Positions 20,277 through 30,570 are shown, numbered from the stretch's first letter. The stretch is 64,000 bases of DNA from Ornithinibacillus sp. 4-3 (GCF_040958695.1 NZ_CP162599.1:2390001-2454000); one strand, 5' to 3'. The notes: generated by a model from the letters alone, not told the origin. A program made the numbers and translations.

Positions 20277-21179
20277 TTATTTAATACCTTCTGTCCACTC
20301 ATCCACTTTATCTTGATTCGCTTCTACCCATTCAGCTGCTGCATCAGCTGGATCAGTACCTTCATTAATATTTAACATAACTTCTTCCATGTCATCTGTA
20401 GTCCAGTAGAAGTTATCTAATATTTGATATGCCTCTGGAGCATCCTCTTCTAGTCCTTCACGAACCATTGTTTCAATTGTTTCCGCTTCACCAAATACAC
20501 CTTCTGGATCTTCAAGATATTTCAAATCATATACCTGAAACTTCCAATGTGGTGTCCAACCAGTTACAATAATTTCATCTTTATTATCATAAGCACTTCC
20601 CAGTTCTTTTGTCATTGCACCGCTAGAAGAAGTCTGAACAGTCCAGCCATCCAGATTTTCATACGTTTCAACGGTTTCTTCGGATGCACTTACAACACCT
20701 GCACCCGGCTCAATACCTGTAATTGTTTGACCAGCTTCATCGGAAAGGTCCGCAATAGAATCAACATCCATATATTCTGGTACGACCAGCCCAATTTTTG
20801 CACCTTCTAAGTTAACACCAAGCCGATCTACTTGATCACCATATGCATCGAATTGTTCAGCATGTGTTCCCGGCAACCATGCTGCTACCATACCATCTAC
20901 TTCGCCATTTGCAACTGCTTCCCACATCACTGCATTATCCAGTGCAGTTAATTTCACATCATACCCTACATCTTCCAGTACTTTTCCGATAACATGTGTA
21001 GATGCCACTTCAGAATCCCATTCTACATAAGCTAGCTCAATTTCGCCATTTATTCCACCCTCTGCAGCATTATCATCTCCACTGTTACCATTGCTGTCGT
21101 CATTTCCACAACCTGCAACAACTAAACCTATTGCTAACGTTCCAATAAGCCCAGCACGTTTAAGACTCCTTTTAAACAT
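20277..21179 (-). CDS. opuAC: glycine betaine/proline betaine ABC transporter substrate-binding lipoprotein
   Basis: 300 residues. The signal peptide ends in lipobox VAGC (Cys24), followed by an Asn/Ser/Gly/Asp-rich linker and an OpuAC domain (IELAYVEWDSEVASTHVIGKV near residue 47; several Trp residues able to form the aromatic betaine-binding box). It is the last gene of a three-gene operon with permease and CBS-domain ATPase, the OpuA layout. Role: compatible-solute uptake under osmotic stress. The highly acidic mature part suits an extracellular protein of a halotolerant bacterium. Confidence 0.92.
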   Translation of the reverse strand: MFKRSLKRAGLIGTLAIGLVVAGCGNDDSNGNSGDDNAAEGGINGEIELAYVEWDSEVASTHVIGKVLEDVGYDVKLTALDNAVMWEAVANGEVDGMVAAWLPGTHAEQFDAYGDQVDRLGVNLEGAKIGLVVPEYMDVDSIADLSDEAGQTITGIEPGAGVVSASEETVETYENLDGWTVQTSSSGAMTKELGSAYDNKDEIIVTGWTPHWKFQVYDLKYLEDPEGVFGEAETIETMVREGLEEDAPEAYQILDNFYWTTDDMEEVMLNINEGTDPADAAAEWVEANQDKVDEWTEGIK

Positions 21180-21269
21180 AAATAAAACTCCCCTTTACTT
21201 TAATTTGATATATTGACACTCTTCATGGAAGAAGAAATCCCTCCTCCATAAAAAAATGGTCACACAGTT

Positions 21270-22115
21270 TTATTCTTTCCCTTTATTCATATTTTGTGTA
21301 ATACGGTCGATAATAATAGCTAGAATTACAATACCAACTCCAGCAACGAATCCAGTACCAACAGAGGCACGCTGTAGTGCAGACAGTACCTGGCTTCCGA
21401 GTCCTGGTGCACCAATCATTGACGCGATTACAACCATGGATAGAGCAAGCATCACTGTCTGGTTAATCCCAGCCATAATGGTTGATTTCGCCATTGGCAA
21501 TTCTACTTTAAACAATTTCTGTGGCCCAGTCGCACCAAATGAATCCGACGCTTCAATTAAATCCTTGGAAACTTGACGAATGCCTAAGTTTGTAAAACGG
21601 ACAGTTGGAGGTGTCGCAAATATAAGCGATGCAAATACCCCGGGAACCATCCCGATTCCGAAGAATGCTACTGCCGGAATTAAGTATACGAATGCCGGCA
21701 TAGTCTGCATAAAGTCCAAAATTGGTTGAAAAATGGAATTGGCAATCTTACTTTTTGCCATTAAAATGCCTATTGGAACACCTATAATAACAGATAATAA
21801 ACTTGCCAGAATAACCAATGTTATGGTAGCCATTAACGCCTCCCATAATCCCTGGTTATAAACAAACCATAGACCAACAATTGAAAATACCGCTAATCCA
21901 AACTTCTTTCCCGAAACCAAGAACGCAATCACAGCAACAATTAAAATGAACAGGACTGGAGGGATGCTTGTTAAAGCCTTTTCAGATATAAAATCCATAA
22001 ACTCGCCAAAATGTTCTTTGATTGGTTCAAAAAGAAATGCAAATTTACCTTGAATCCAGTCTGTGGCCTTTTCTGTCCATTCTGCTAACGGGATTTTATC
22101 CACAAAATCAAGCAT
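21270..22115 (-). CDS. opuAB: glycine betaine ABC transporter permease
   Basis: 281 residues with about seven membrane segments and the permease loop SDSFGATGPQKLFKVELPMAK near residue 190. The N-terminal amphipathic WTEKATDWIQGKF is typical of OpuAB/ProW. It overlaps the ATPase gene by 8 bases, so the two are translationally coupled. Confidence 0.93.
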   Translation of the reverse strand: MLDFVDKIPLAEWTEKATDWIQGKFAFLFEPIKEHFGEFMDFISEKALTSIPPVLFILIVAVIAFLVSGKKFGLAVFSIVGLWFVYNQGLWEALMATITLVILASLLSVIIGVPIGILMAKSKIANSIFQPILDFMQTMPAFVYLIPAVAFFGIGMVPGVFASLIFATPPTVRFTNLGIRQVSKDLIEASDSFGATGPQKLFKVELPMAKSTIMAGINQTVMLALSMVVIASMIGAPGLGSQVLSALQRASVGTGFVAGVGIVILAIIIDRITQNMNKGKE

Positions 22116-23307
22116 CTAAGTTCACCTCTCCATCATTTGCAAGCGCAGCTAATACTGCTCCGCGGACAATAATCCCATTTAAACGTCCGCTTTCTTCCAC
22201 AACTGCAATCGGAACAGGTGTGTTGTAAATCAAAGAGAAGATTTCTTGCATTAGTGCTTCTGGTGCCACCCTTAGAATGTCTGTTTTTAAAATTTCTTTA
22301 ATACTGGATATTCCTTTTTTACGTGCTTCGGAAGCATCATCTGCTGTGACATAGCCTTGCAGGCGACGCTTTTCATCAACAACAAGGATGCTTGAAATAC
22401 CTTCCTTGCGCATTCTTTCCAATGCTGTACGAGGACCATGCTTTTCTATATTAATTGTTTCTGGACGTTTCATAATGTGGCTTGCTGTAAGGATTTTTGA
22501 GCGATCAACATCTTCCACAAACTTTTCGACATAGTCATTTGCTGGCTTCATCAGAATTTCTTCCGGTGTACCAATTTGCACAATAACCCCATCTTTCATT
22601 AATGCAATGCGATCTCCTATACGAAGTGCTTCATCAAGGTCATGCGTAATAAAGATAATAGTCTTTTTCATGGAGGCTTGCAGGTCAATCAACTCATCCT
22701 GCATCTCTTTGCGGATTAATGGATCAAGTGCTGAAAAGGCTTCATCCATTAATAACACTTTTGGATCATTTGCTAATGCACGAGCTAATCCTACACGCTG
22801 CTGCATCCCACCAGATAATTGACCTGGTTTTTGATGTATATAATCTCCTAATCCTACAAGTTTTAATGACTCTTCAGCTCGTTTCCGCCGTTCCTTTTTA
22901 TCAATACCTTGTACCTCTAAACCAAATACTGCATTTTCTAAAATAGTGCGATGCGGGAAAAGTGCAAATTGCTGAAATACCATTCCTAATTTTTCACGAC
23001 GCACTTGCCGCAAAGCTTTTTTATCTAACGTGGCCAATTCCTTACCATCTATAAGAATAGAGCCTTCACTCGGATCAATTAAACGATTGATTAATCGAAC
23101 CAAAGTAGATTTCCCGCTACCTGAAAGCCCCATGATTACAAAGATTTCTCCTTCTTCTACCATGAAACTAGCACGGTTTACTCCGACAGTATTACCGGTC
23201 TTTTTGAGTATTTCTTCTTTGGAAATGCCCTGATCGAGCATTTTAATCGATTGATTAATATTTTTACCAAAGATTTTCGACAAGTTCTTTGCTTCTACTA
23301 CTGCCAT
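22108..23307 (-). CDS. opuAA: glycine betaine ABC transporter ATP-binding protein with CBS domains
   Basis: 399 residues. Walker A GLSGSGKST, signature LSGGMQQRVGL, Walker B VLLMDEAFSALD and H-loop THDLDEA are intact. Two CBS domains follow (from about residue 275), the ionic-strength sensor in OpuA transporters. Start: the frame is open to 23337, but the ATG at 23307 has AGAGGTGAG upstream and begins MAVVEAKNLSK. First gene of the operon. Confidence 0.94.
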   Translation of the reverse strand: MAVVEAKNLSKIFGKNINQSIKMLDQGISKEEILKKTGNTVGVNRASFMVEEGEIFVIMGLSGSGKSTLVRLINRLIDPSEGSILIDGKELATLDKKALRQVRREKLGMVFQQFALFPHRTILENAVFGLEVQGIDKKERRKRAEESLKLVGLGDYIHQKPGQLSGGMQQRVGLARALANDPKVLLMDEAFSALDPLIRKEMQDELIDLQASMKKTIIFITHDLDEALRIGDRIALMKDGVIVQIGTPEEILMKPANDYVEKFVEDVDRSKILTASHIMKRPETINIEKHGPRTALERMRKEGISSILVVDEKRRLQGYVTADDASEARKKGISSIKEILKTDILRVAPEALMQEIFSLIYNTPVPIAVVEESGRLNGIIVRGAVLAALANDGEVNLDA

Positions 23308-23387
23308 GTTCTCACCTCTTATTCTATTATGATACAATTAGTGTTAGGACATTTGATTCAAGGTACTTTTGAACCATCTGCGTTAAA

Positions 23388-23428
23388 AACAAAAATAAAT
23401 GAATCGAACAGATTCATTTATTTTTGTT
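23388..23428. promoter_or_regulatory. AT-rich 18-bp hairpin upstream of the opuA-like operon
   Basis: AACAAAAATAAATGAATC pairs perfectly with its complement across a 5-base loop, about 80 bases upstream of the opuAA start. No gene ends near it, so an operator or leader hairpin is as likely as a terminator. Between it and 23836 I see only AT-rich sequence with no gene. Confidence 0.5.
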
Positions 23429-23835
23429 TATCTTGTCATATAAGTGTAATAAACCCTTCTTTTTAAATGCCACTTTTTTATTATAAATAAATAAAATTTT
23501 AAACACAAACGGATAAAACAGGCATTTCACACGATTTATGCGCATTCCGAATCCTATATAGAAATTATATAGCGATATCTAGCAATATCTTCCTTTTCCT
23601 GATTTCTCCTTTTATATCCTTTCCCCTATCTATGATTCGAAACAAAATTCGCATAATTTTTTCTCTTTTATTACAATTATATCATTTATTTTGCAGTTAT
23701 TTTTTTCACTACATAGAGAATTTATGGATGATATTAACCAGGATCAGGATACAATTATCGACCGACTTTGTGTGAGATTGTAAGTTAAAATGATAAATTC
23801 AACTTATATAACTTCGTAGAATAATAAGAGATGAT

Positions 23836-24190
23836 TGTACTGAACCTATAAAGTTAGACTAAGTATTTAAGCAGATAATTATAATTGGCTGGTTTGTTTT
23901 CGATATTCTACCTGACCTCATCCCAGTCAATTTTACTTTTATTCGCTTATAATTGTAGTAATAAATATACGATTCTACGGCTTGTTCTAGACATAGTTGG
24001 GCGCCCCTTTGGTCTGAAGAGCCCTGTCATGCCTTCTTTTCTCCATTTCTCCATCTAACCAACAATGATAGATGCGTCGCTTAGGCCAAAAGCATACATC
24101 CACCCTTTGGTTGAATTGAATGCTTCATCATATTTAACCATAAAAACACCCCAGAAGTTAGATTTTTTCGGTCTAACTTCTGGGGTATAC
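23836..24190 (-). mobile_element. IS3-family remnant, internally deleted but with both ends
   Basis: On the minus strand the left end has ACCCCAGAAGTTAGAC then a mirror copy, forming the hairpin typical of this IS type. A short frame MVKYDEAF follows, then out of frame WRKEGMTGLFRPKGRPTMS, an OrfA-like linker. Next comes AVESYIYYYNYKRIKVKL, the C-terminal end of the IS3 OrfB, with VEYRKQTSQL and stop after a one-base shift. The right end GTCTAACTTTATAGGTTCAGTACA resembles the inverted repeat of the left. Only about 355 bases remain, with the DDE core lost. Confidence 0.75.
24148..24186 (-). terminator. hairpin acting as men operon terminator (IS-derived)
   Basis: 15-bp perfect stem (ACCCCAGAAGTTAGA with complement), 9-base loop, and TTTTT on the minus strand after it. 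It lies 33 bases past the menB stop and belongs to the end of the IS3 remnant, so an IS end may have become the terminator. Confidence 0.75.
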
Positions 24191-24218
24191 ATCAGATCTC
24201 CATTATCCTATATCTTTT

Positions 24219-25037
24219 TTAAGGGAAGCGCGGGAATTGATCAAAGTCTGGTTTTCTTTTCTCTTTGAAAGCATCTCTTCCTTCTTTCGCTTCATCCGTT
24301 GTGTAATATAATAATGTTGCATCTCCAGCCATTTGCTGTAAACCAGCTAGGCCATCTGTTGCTGCATTAAATGATGCCTTTAAGAAACGCAGTGCTGTTG
24401 GAGATTTTTCTAAAATCTCTTCACACCACTTAACTGTTTCTTCTTCAAGCTTTTCAAGAGGTACTACTGTATTAACTAAGCCCATTTCATAAGCTTCTTC
24501 TGCATTGTATTGACGGCATAGGTACCAAATTTCTCTTGCACGCTTTTGTCCTACCATTTCAGCTAATAAACCAGCACCATAACCAGCATCAAAGCTACCT
24601 ACTTTTGGTCCTGTTTGCCCAAAGATAGCATTATCTGCTGCAATCGTTAAATCACATACGACATGCAATACATGACCTCCACCAATTGCATACCCAGCTA
24701 CCATTGCAATAACCGGTTTAGGAATCGTACGAATTAAACGTTGTAAATCAAGAACATTTAAACGAGGTACATGATCGTCACCTACATATCCACCATGTCC
24801 ACGTACAGACTGGTCTCCGCCAGAACAGAAAGCTCTACCGCCAGCACCAGTTAAAATAATTACTCCAACTGAGGAGTCGTCACGTGCATCAGCAAATGCA
24901 TCAATCATCTCACTTACTGTAAGTGGTGTAAATGCATTATGCTTCTCTGGACGATTCATTGTTACTTTAGCAATGCCATTTGCTTTTTCATAAACAATTT
25001 CTTTATACTCTCTTACTTTTTCCCATTGAACTGTCAA
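24219..25037 (-). CDS. menB: 1,4-dihydroxy-2-naphthoyl-CoA synthase
   Basis: Crotonase-fold enzyme that closes the naphthoquinone ring. 272 residues with [18 protein letters not shown] and the [19 protein letters not shown] block of MenB, and a C-terminal [13 protein letters not shown] tail. Start: the open frame begins with ATG at 25061, but its first codons contain the RBS AAAGGAG. TTG at 25037, 9 bases downstream, gives the family-typical length and is chosen. Cotranscribed with menH. Confidence 0.95.
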   Translation of the reverse strand: MTVQWEKVREYKEIVYEKANGIAKVTMNRPEKHNAFTPLTVSEMIDAFADARDDSSVGVIILTGAGGRAFCSGGDQSVRGHGGYVGDDHVPRLNVLDLQRLIRTIPKPVIAMVAGYAIGGGHVLHVVCDLTIAADNAIFGQTGPKVGSFDAGYGAGLLAEMVGQKRAREIWYLCRQYNAEEAYEMGLVNTVVPLEKLEEETVKWCEEILEKSPTALRFLKASFNAATDGLAGLQQMAGDATLLYYTTDEAKEGRDAFKEKRKPDFDQFPRFP

Positions 25038-25081
25038 TCTCTTTCTCTCCTTTAAATGCATTGATATAAGCAGATTACTTA

Positions 25082-25885
25082 TTACTGCTTTTTAGTGATA
25101 AACATCCTTATTAACCTATCAAATATTTCTGCTTGTTCAATATGTACTGCATGTCCTGCATCTGAGACTACTTCTAAAGTAGCAAAAGCAATACGCTTTT
25201 GCATCATCTTATTTATTGTAACAAATTTTGTATCTAATTCACCAACAATTAACAAAACAGGGATGATAAGCTTTGATAAGTTCTCCCACCAAGAAGGCTG
25301 GCTTCCTGTTCCCATATGACGTAGTGAACTTGCTAATCCAGCTTCTGTTTGCGCAATACGCTCTTGATAAATTTTCTTTTTCATTTGTTCTGGTAATGTT
25401 TTTTGTGTAGCAAATAACGGAATATTTTCCCAAAATTGGACAAAAGCAGAAAGCCCTTCTGTCTCTATTTGTTTTGCTAGCTTTTCATCATTTGCTCTAC
25501 GCATTTCTCTGTCCACTTCCTGCTTTAACCCAGGTGAAGCACTTTCTAAAATTAATGTTTTCACTTTTTCCGGATAGAGTAGTGCAAAAGATAATGCCGT
25601 TCTTCCCCCCATAGAATAGCCAATTAAATGAACTGTTTCTATTTGTAAATAGGTTAATAGCTGATCAATATCGTGGCAGCAAGCTTCCATGGAGCGAACA
25701 GTTTGAGTAACTGTCTCCCCATGTCCTGGAAGGTCAATGGTAATAACTTGAAAAGACTTTTGCCATATTTCAACAAAGCTTTGCCAAGTCTGTTTACTAC
25801 CTGTAAACCCATGCAGAAGCAGAAGGACTTCTCCCTCTCCATAAATTTCATAGGCATATGTAGCATTATTTACTGTAAATCTCAT
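25082..25885 (-). CDS. menH: 2-succinyl-6-hydroxy-2,4-cyclohexadiene-1-carboxylate synthase
   Basis: Alpha/beta hydrolase of 267 residues. [10 protein letters not shown] forms the oxyanion region, [10 protein letters not shown] the nucleophile elbow (Ser), and [10 protein letters not shown] the catalytic His. Position between menD and menB fixes the role: elimination of pyruvate from SEPHCHC. Two bases separate it from the menD stop. A generic hydrolase would be the alternative without this context. Confidence 0.92.
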   Translation of the reverse strand: MRFTVNNATYAYEIYGEGEVLLLLHGFTGSKQTWQSFVEIWQKSFQVITIDLPGHGETVTQTVRSMEACCHDIDQLLTYLQIETVHLIGYSMGGRTALSFALLYPEKVKTLILESASPGLKQEVDREMRRANDEKLAKQIETEGLSAFVQFWENIPLFATQKTLPEQMKKKIYQERIAQTEAGLASSLRHMGTGSQPSWWENLSKLIIPVLLIVGELDTKFVTINKMMQKRIAFATLEVVSDAGHAVHIEQAEIFDRLIRMFITKKQ

Positions 25886-25887
25886 CT

Positions 25888-27624
25888 TTAGCCCTCACCT
25901 AACAATATGTCATTCTCTACGGCTTGCCAAATTTGTCGACGCCAATTTAAATTATCCTGACGATCTGTTTGTACTTCAATGACATGAAGTCCTTTTTGTT
26001 GATAACTGTTTATCAACTTTTCTTTTAATGCATCCGCATTTTTCACAAGCTCATATGTCCCTCCATACATCTGAATCGCTGGTTCAAAATCAATCCCTAA
26101 TGGAGTACCAAACAATTTTTCAAAATGTTTTCCATGCTCCGCTTGTGGTAGAAAAGAAAAGATTCCTCCACCATCATTATTAATTAATAAAATGGTTAAG
26201 CTTAACTGATAATGCTTAGCAATCAACAGTGCATTTAAATCATGGTAAAAGGACAGGTCTCCAATTACTAGGGTTACTGATTTATTGGTTACTGCTGCTG
26301 CACCAAGAGCACTTGATATTAAGCCATCAATTCCACTTGCACCACGATTTGCTAATACAGCAATGGATTTATCTGTATTCATAAAAAATGTATCTAAATC
26401 ACGGACTGCCATGCTATTCCCAGCATAAATACAAGCTTCATCAGAAATTACCTCTAGTAAAGAACGAACAGCCTCACCCTCCATTAATACCTCTGCAGTC
26501 GTATGTAATGCTTGTTTTTTAGCTAGTTCATTTATAGATAACCATTTTTTCAGCCACTTTTCGGAATGACTAGCTTTCTCATCAGCTACTAAATCCTGAC
26601 AAAGTTTAACAGCATTTGTATAAATAAATTCGGTAGGATTAGCAACAGGCTCACGAATACCTTCACTTTCATCAACCACAAATTGCGGAATATCTCTGTT
26701 CTCCTGTAAGTAAAATAAATAGCTTTTGGATACAGGCATTGCTCCAAAACGAATAATAAAATCAGGCTTTAATTGTGTGCGAATTTCCGATGATTTTAAG
26801 AAAGCATCATAGTTTTCAATAATATTCGTTTTTTGATGTGTTCCTCCACGGATTTGAGCTAAAGGATCAGCTAATACAGGATAATGATAAGCCGCAGCCA
26901 ATGCTGCAATGGCGCTCCCTAAACCTGGATTAATTTGTGGCCCACATACAATTACTCCATTAGGATGGGCTTCAAAAAAAGCTATTAGCTGTTCTTTTTG
27001 CTCCTGACTTATTTGGCGTTCACCAACATTCATTTTTTGGTAAGGTGTTTTTCTAGACCCCCAAGCATCTTCTATGGAAAAGTCTGGAATAAGTGGTTCC
27101 CTAAATGGAAAATTTAATTGTACAGGTCCAGGATTTCCCTCTGTTGCTTTATAAATAGCTTGAGAGGCCTTACTTCTTACATAGCGTAGCATTGGCTCTG
27201 AAGCTTCAGGGAGTGCCATCTCATGAAACCATTTCACCGTATCACCATACATCTTAATTTGTTCAATGGCCTGAGAAGCACCGATATCTCTCAGCTCATG
27301 TGAACGATCTGCTGTTAAAACAAGTAACGGTACACGACTATAATTTGCCTCTACAATAGCAGGATAATAATTTGCTGCTGCTGTTCCAGATGTGCAAAGC
27401 AATGCAACTGGTTCCTTTAATTGTTTCGCAATTCCTAATGCAAAGAAAGCTGCAGAACGTTCATCAATAATAATCCATTCTTTTATTTCTTTATGTTCAC
27501 ACATTGTTAAAGCAAGTGGTGTAGAACGAGAGCCTGGAGAAATAACTACATGTTTAAGCCCACTTTGTACGAGTTCATCCACAAAGTTCGCCACATATCT
27601 CGTCAACTTTTCTGTATGATCCAT
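25888..27624 (-). CDS. menD: 2-succinyl-5-enolpyruvyl-6-hydroxy-3-cyclohexene-1-carboxylate synthase
   Basis: Thiamine-diphosphate enzyme of 578 residues joining isochorismate and 2-oxoglutarate. The N-terminal ThDP domain has VISPGSRSTPLAL and CTSGTAAANYYPAIVEA, and the C-terminal domain has the ThDP/Mg motif GDLSFYHDLNALL and INNDGGGIFSFL. RBS AGGAGGA precedes the ATG. It follows menF by 3 bases. Confidence 0.97.
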   Translation of the reverse strand: MDHTEKLTRYVANFVDELVQSGLKHVVISPGSRSTPLALTMCEHKEIKEWIIIDERSAAFFALGIAKQLKEPVALLCTSGTAAANYYPAIVEANYSRVPLLVLTADRSHELRDIGASQAIEQIKMYGDTVKWFHEMALPEASEPMLRYVRSKASQAIYKATEGNPGPVQLNFPFREPLIPDFSIEDAWGSRKTPYQKMNVGERQISQEQKEQLIAFFEAHPNGVIVCGPQINPGLGSAIAALAAAYHYPVLADPLAQIRGGTHQKTNIIENYDAFLKSSEIRTQLKPDFIIRFGAMPVSKSYLFYLQENRDIPQFVVDESEGIREPVANPTEFIYTNAVKLCQDLVADEKASHSEKWLKKWLSINELAKKQALHTTAEVLMEGEAVRSLLEVISDEACIYAGNSMAVRDLDTFFMNTDKSIAVLANRGASGIDGLISSALGAAAVTNKSVTLVIGDLSFYHDLNALLIAKHYQLSLTILLINNDGGGIFSFLPQAEHGKHFEKLFGTPLGIDFEPAIQMYGGTYELVKNADALKEKLINSYQQKGLHVIEVQTDRQDNLNWRRQIWQAVENDILLGEG

Positions 27625-27627
27625 ATT

Positions 27628-29013
27628 TTATCCTCCTAATACAGATAGCATTGGCAAAAATTTAATACTTGTCTCTTCAAATTCCTTCCACGGATCAGAA
27701 TCTTTCATTACTCCACAACCAGCAAATAAAGAAGCTTCCTCTCCTTGAATTAAACCAGAACGAATAGCAACCGCAAATTCCCCATTTTGTTTTCCATCTA
27801 GCCATCCTACAGGTGCACCATACCAGCCACGATCGAGTAGCTCATAATCTCGTATAAACTGTAGTGATTTATCTGTAGGTACTCCACCAAGTGCTGGTGT
27901 TGGATGTAGTGCATAGATAATATCAAAAATCGTAAATTCTTTTTTCAACTGGGCAGATACAGGAGTATATAGATGCTGTAAATTTTTTAATGTTAATACG
28001 ATAGGCGCATCAGCTATTTTAATATCAGTACAATATGGCGTGATTGCGTCCTGAATCATCTTCACTACATAACCATGCTCTTCTAAATTCTTTTCATCAT
28101 TTAACAGTTCTGTCATGGCAATTTCTGCATCTTCTTTTTCCCCTTGTCCACGAGCAGCTGTGCCGGCTAAACAAGTTGAAAATAATTGATTCCCTTCCAC
28201 TTTCACAAGCCGTTCTGGTGTTGCTCCTAGGAAACAGTCCTGTTTCTTTTCAAAAGCAAAAACATAACTATTAGGTTGTGTTGTTAATAATCTGTTTAAG
28301 ATACTGCCAATTTCTGCCTCTTTATCTAACTTCAATCTAAGCTCCCTGGCTAGTACAACTTTACGGAACTTATCTTTTTTTATTTCATCAACAGCTAATT
28401 GTACGGTATCTCTCCATTGCTCAGGTTCAATAACCTGGTGCTGGGCAACAGTAGCAGCTATTCTATTTTCATCTGATCCACCTAATAGTTCTGCTTCAAC
28501 CTGTGCTAATTCTTCTACTAGCTCTGTAATATTCGCTGATTTATTTACTTGTAAGGAAACAGTGTAGAAAAATGAATCCATATGTCTCGTGATGAAATAT
28601 TTTGGAACAATAAACTGACTTGGCTTAAAATTCTTCCACAAGGCCGTTCTTTCACTAAGTGGATCAAAATCCATTCCGCCAATAGCAAAAAGACCTGTAC
28701 CAATAACATTGTATGGATTATAAACAACTGCTTGTTTCGTTAATTCATTCCATACATGATTCATTTGCTGATCATTTGTATGTGTTGTTGTGATTTCTAT
28801 TTGCTCTCCAACTCCAGCAACACAAAAGCTACCATCAGCACTTGCCCAAAAAACTCGATTCTCTTCTAATTTCTTCGCTCGCTCAAAAAAACGAATCGGA
28901 TCGATGGCTTGAATTTTCTTCGTCACTACAACAAGCTGTGTTTCTTTTCCACCCATGTTACGAACGACTTCTTCCAAAATACTATCGATTCGTTTTATAT
29001 CTATATCTATCAT
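27628..29013 (-). CDS. menF: isochorismate synthase
   Basis: Chorismate-binding enzyme of 461 residues that makes isochorismate, the first committed step to menaquinone. Active-site blocks FRKVVLARE, FLGATPERLV, LAGTAARG, HPTPALGG and FAGCGVM(K)DSDP are present. It is first in the menF-menD-menH-menB operon. menA diverges upstream, with about 185 bases between the starts for both promoters. Confidence 0.96.
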   Translation of the reverse strand: MIDIDIKRIDSILEEVVRNMGGKETQLVVVTKKIQAIDPIRFFERAKKLEENRVFWASADGSFCVAGVGEQIEITTTHTNDQQMNHVWNELTKQAVVYNPYNVIGTGLFAIGGMDFDPLSERTALWKNFKPSQFIVPKYFITRHMDSFFYTVSLQVNKSANITELVEELAQVEAELLGGSDENRIAATVAQHQVIEPEQWRDTVQLAVDEIKKDKFRKVVLARELRLKLDKEAEIGSILNRLLTTQPNSYVFAFEKKQDCFLGATPERLVKVEGNQLFSTCLAGTAARGQGEKEDAEIAMTELLNDEKNLEEHGYVVKMIQDAITPYCTDIKIADAPIVLTLKNLQHLYTPVSAQLKKEFTIFDIIYALHPTPALGGVPTDKSLQFIRDYELLDRGWYGAPVGWLDGKQNGEFAVAIRSGLIQGEEASLFAGCGVMKDSDPWKEFEETSIKFLPMLSVLGG

Positions 29014-29198
29014 GAAATTAACCTCCGTTAAATCTAAAACAAGAACTACCTTTCTATTTTATTCTCTTTCGCTAGGTTTCTCAAGGAAAGGATAACATCT
29101 TCTGCTAAAATTATTATTATTTGAACTGAAATTGACACCTTATGCTGAAATCCCTAAACTAATAATAGGTATTACTGCGATGAAGGAGATTATAAAAA

Positions 29199-30134
29199 AT
29201 GACACAAAACAACGATATTCGTCAGGCCTTGAATGAACAAGGTGGGTTTCAAGTGTGGTGGCGACTTTTACGTCCTCATACACTAACTGCTTCATTTATT
29301 CCTGTTTTCTTCGGGACAATGGCTGCACTCTATTTTCATGGTGAATTTAATGCACTATTATTTCTAGCAATGTTACTTGCTTCTATGTTAATTCAAATTG
29401 CTACAAATATGTTTAATGAATACTATGATTATGTTCGTGGTCTAGATACAGAAGAATCTGTAGGAATTGGTGGAACGATTGTTCGAGATGGGATAGCACC
29501 AAAAACGGTATTAAATTTAGCATTTACATTTTTTGGTATTGCCATCTTACTTGGTGTTTATATTTGTTTAGAAACAACATGGTGGATTGCTGTAATTGGA
29601 TTAATTGGTATGCTGTTTGGTTATCTCTACACAGGCGGCCCCGTACCAATTGCCTATACTCCGTTTGGTGAATTATTTGCCGGTTTTTTAATGGGGACTG
29701 TTATTATTTGCATAAGCTATTATATTCAAGTATTAGATCTTACTTCTGACATTATTTGGTTAACTATTCCTATTGCTATTTTTATTGCCACTATCTTACT
29801 TTCTAATAATATTCGTGATTTAGATGGTGATAAGAAAAATGGTAGAAAAACCATTGCAATATTGCTTGGTAGAAAAAAGGCGATTTACTTTTTAGCTCTA
29901 TTATTTATTATTGCATACGGATTTACTGCAGCATTTATCATTTTAAAAATGCTTCCATTAGAATCCCTTATTGCTTTCTTTAGTATCAAGCTTGCTTACG
30001 ATGTTATTCAAAAGTTCAAAGGAAAAACAGAACCTATTGAAATGCTCCCAGCAATGATTGCGACAGGAAAAACAAACACAGCCTATGGCTTATTATTAGG
30101 TGTTTCACTATTAGTCAGTTATTTTCTTGCTTAA
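29199..30134 (+). CDS. menA: 1,4-dihydroxy-2-naphthoate polyprenyltransferase
   Basis: UbiA-family membrane prenyltransferase, 311 residues with about eight membrane segments. The Asp-rich motifs are NEYYDYVRGLD (near residue 74) and DLDGDKKNGRKT (near residue 208), which bind prenyl diphosphate through Mg. RBS AAGGAG. It attaches the isoprenoid tail to DHNA. Divergent from menF and followed by menI. Confidence 0.96.
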   Translation: MTQNNDIRQALNEQGGFQVWWRLLRPHTLTASFIPVFFGTMAALYFHGEFNALLFLAMLLASMLIQIATNMFNEYYDYVRGLDTEESVGIGGTIVRDGIAPKTVLNLAFTFFGIAILLGVYICLETTWWIAVIGLIGMLFGYLYTGGPVPIAYTPFGELFAGFLMGTVIICISYYIQVLDLTSDIIWLTIPIAIFIATILLSNNIRDLDGDKKNGRKTIAILLGRKKAIYFLALLFIIAYGFTAAFIILKMLPLESLIAFFSIKLAYDVIQKFKGKTEPIEMLPAMIATGKTNTAYGLLLGVSLLVSYFLA

Positions 30135-30183
30135 AATTGGTAAAAGTTCCAATCAAAATCTACAAAGAGGGAGATAATATTAG

Positions 30184-30570
30184 ATGAATTTTAGAACAAA
30201 ATTATGGGATTCGCTTGGTATTGAAAGTAAAGTGTTAGATAAAAATTCCGTTGTTTTAACGATGCCAGTAGATGAACGTACACATCAACCTGCTGGATAT
30301 CTACATGGAGGAACAAGTGTATTATTAGCTGAAACTGCTGCTAGCATTGGCTCTGCTTTAAATGTTGATTTAAACACCACCTCTATATTTGGTATGGAAA
30401 TTAATGCTAACCATATTAAGAGCAAAAAAGAGGGAATTGTAACTGCAACAGCAACACCCGTACATATTGGCAAACGCACAATGGTTTGGGAAATTAAAAT
30501 CACGGATGAAAAGGAAGCATTAATTTCACTGTCTCGATGTACTGTTGGTGTAGTGGAAAAAAGAAAATAA
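30184..30570 (+). CDS. menI: hotdog thioesterase, probable DHNA-CoA hydrolase
   Basis: 128 residues of the PaaI/YuxO-type hotdog family. HQPAGYLHGGTSVLLAE (near residues 38-54) holds the active-site region. B. subtilis MenI (YuxO) releases DHNA from its CoA ester; placement directly after menA, which uses DHNA, supports the same role. RBS GAGGGAG. Confidence 0.85.
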   Translation: MNFRTKLWDSLGIESKVLDKNSVVLTMPVDERTHQPAGYLHGGTSVLLAETAASIGSALNVDLNTTSIFGMEINANHIKSKKEGIVTATATPVHIGKRTMVWEIKITDEKEALISLSRCTVGVVEKRK

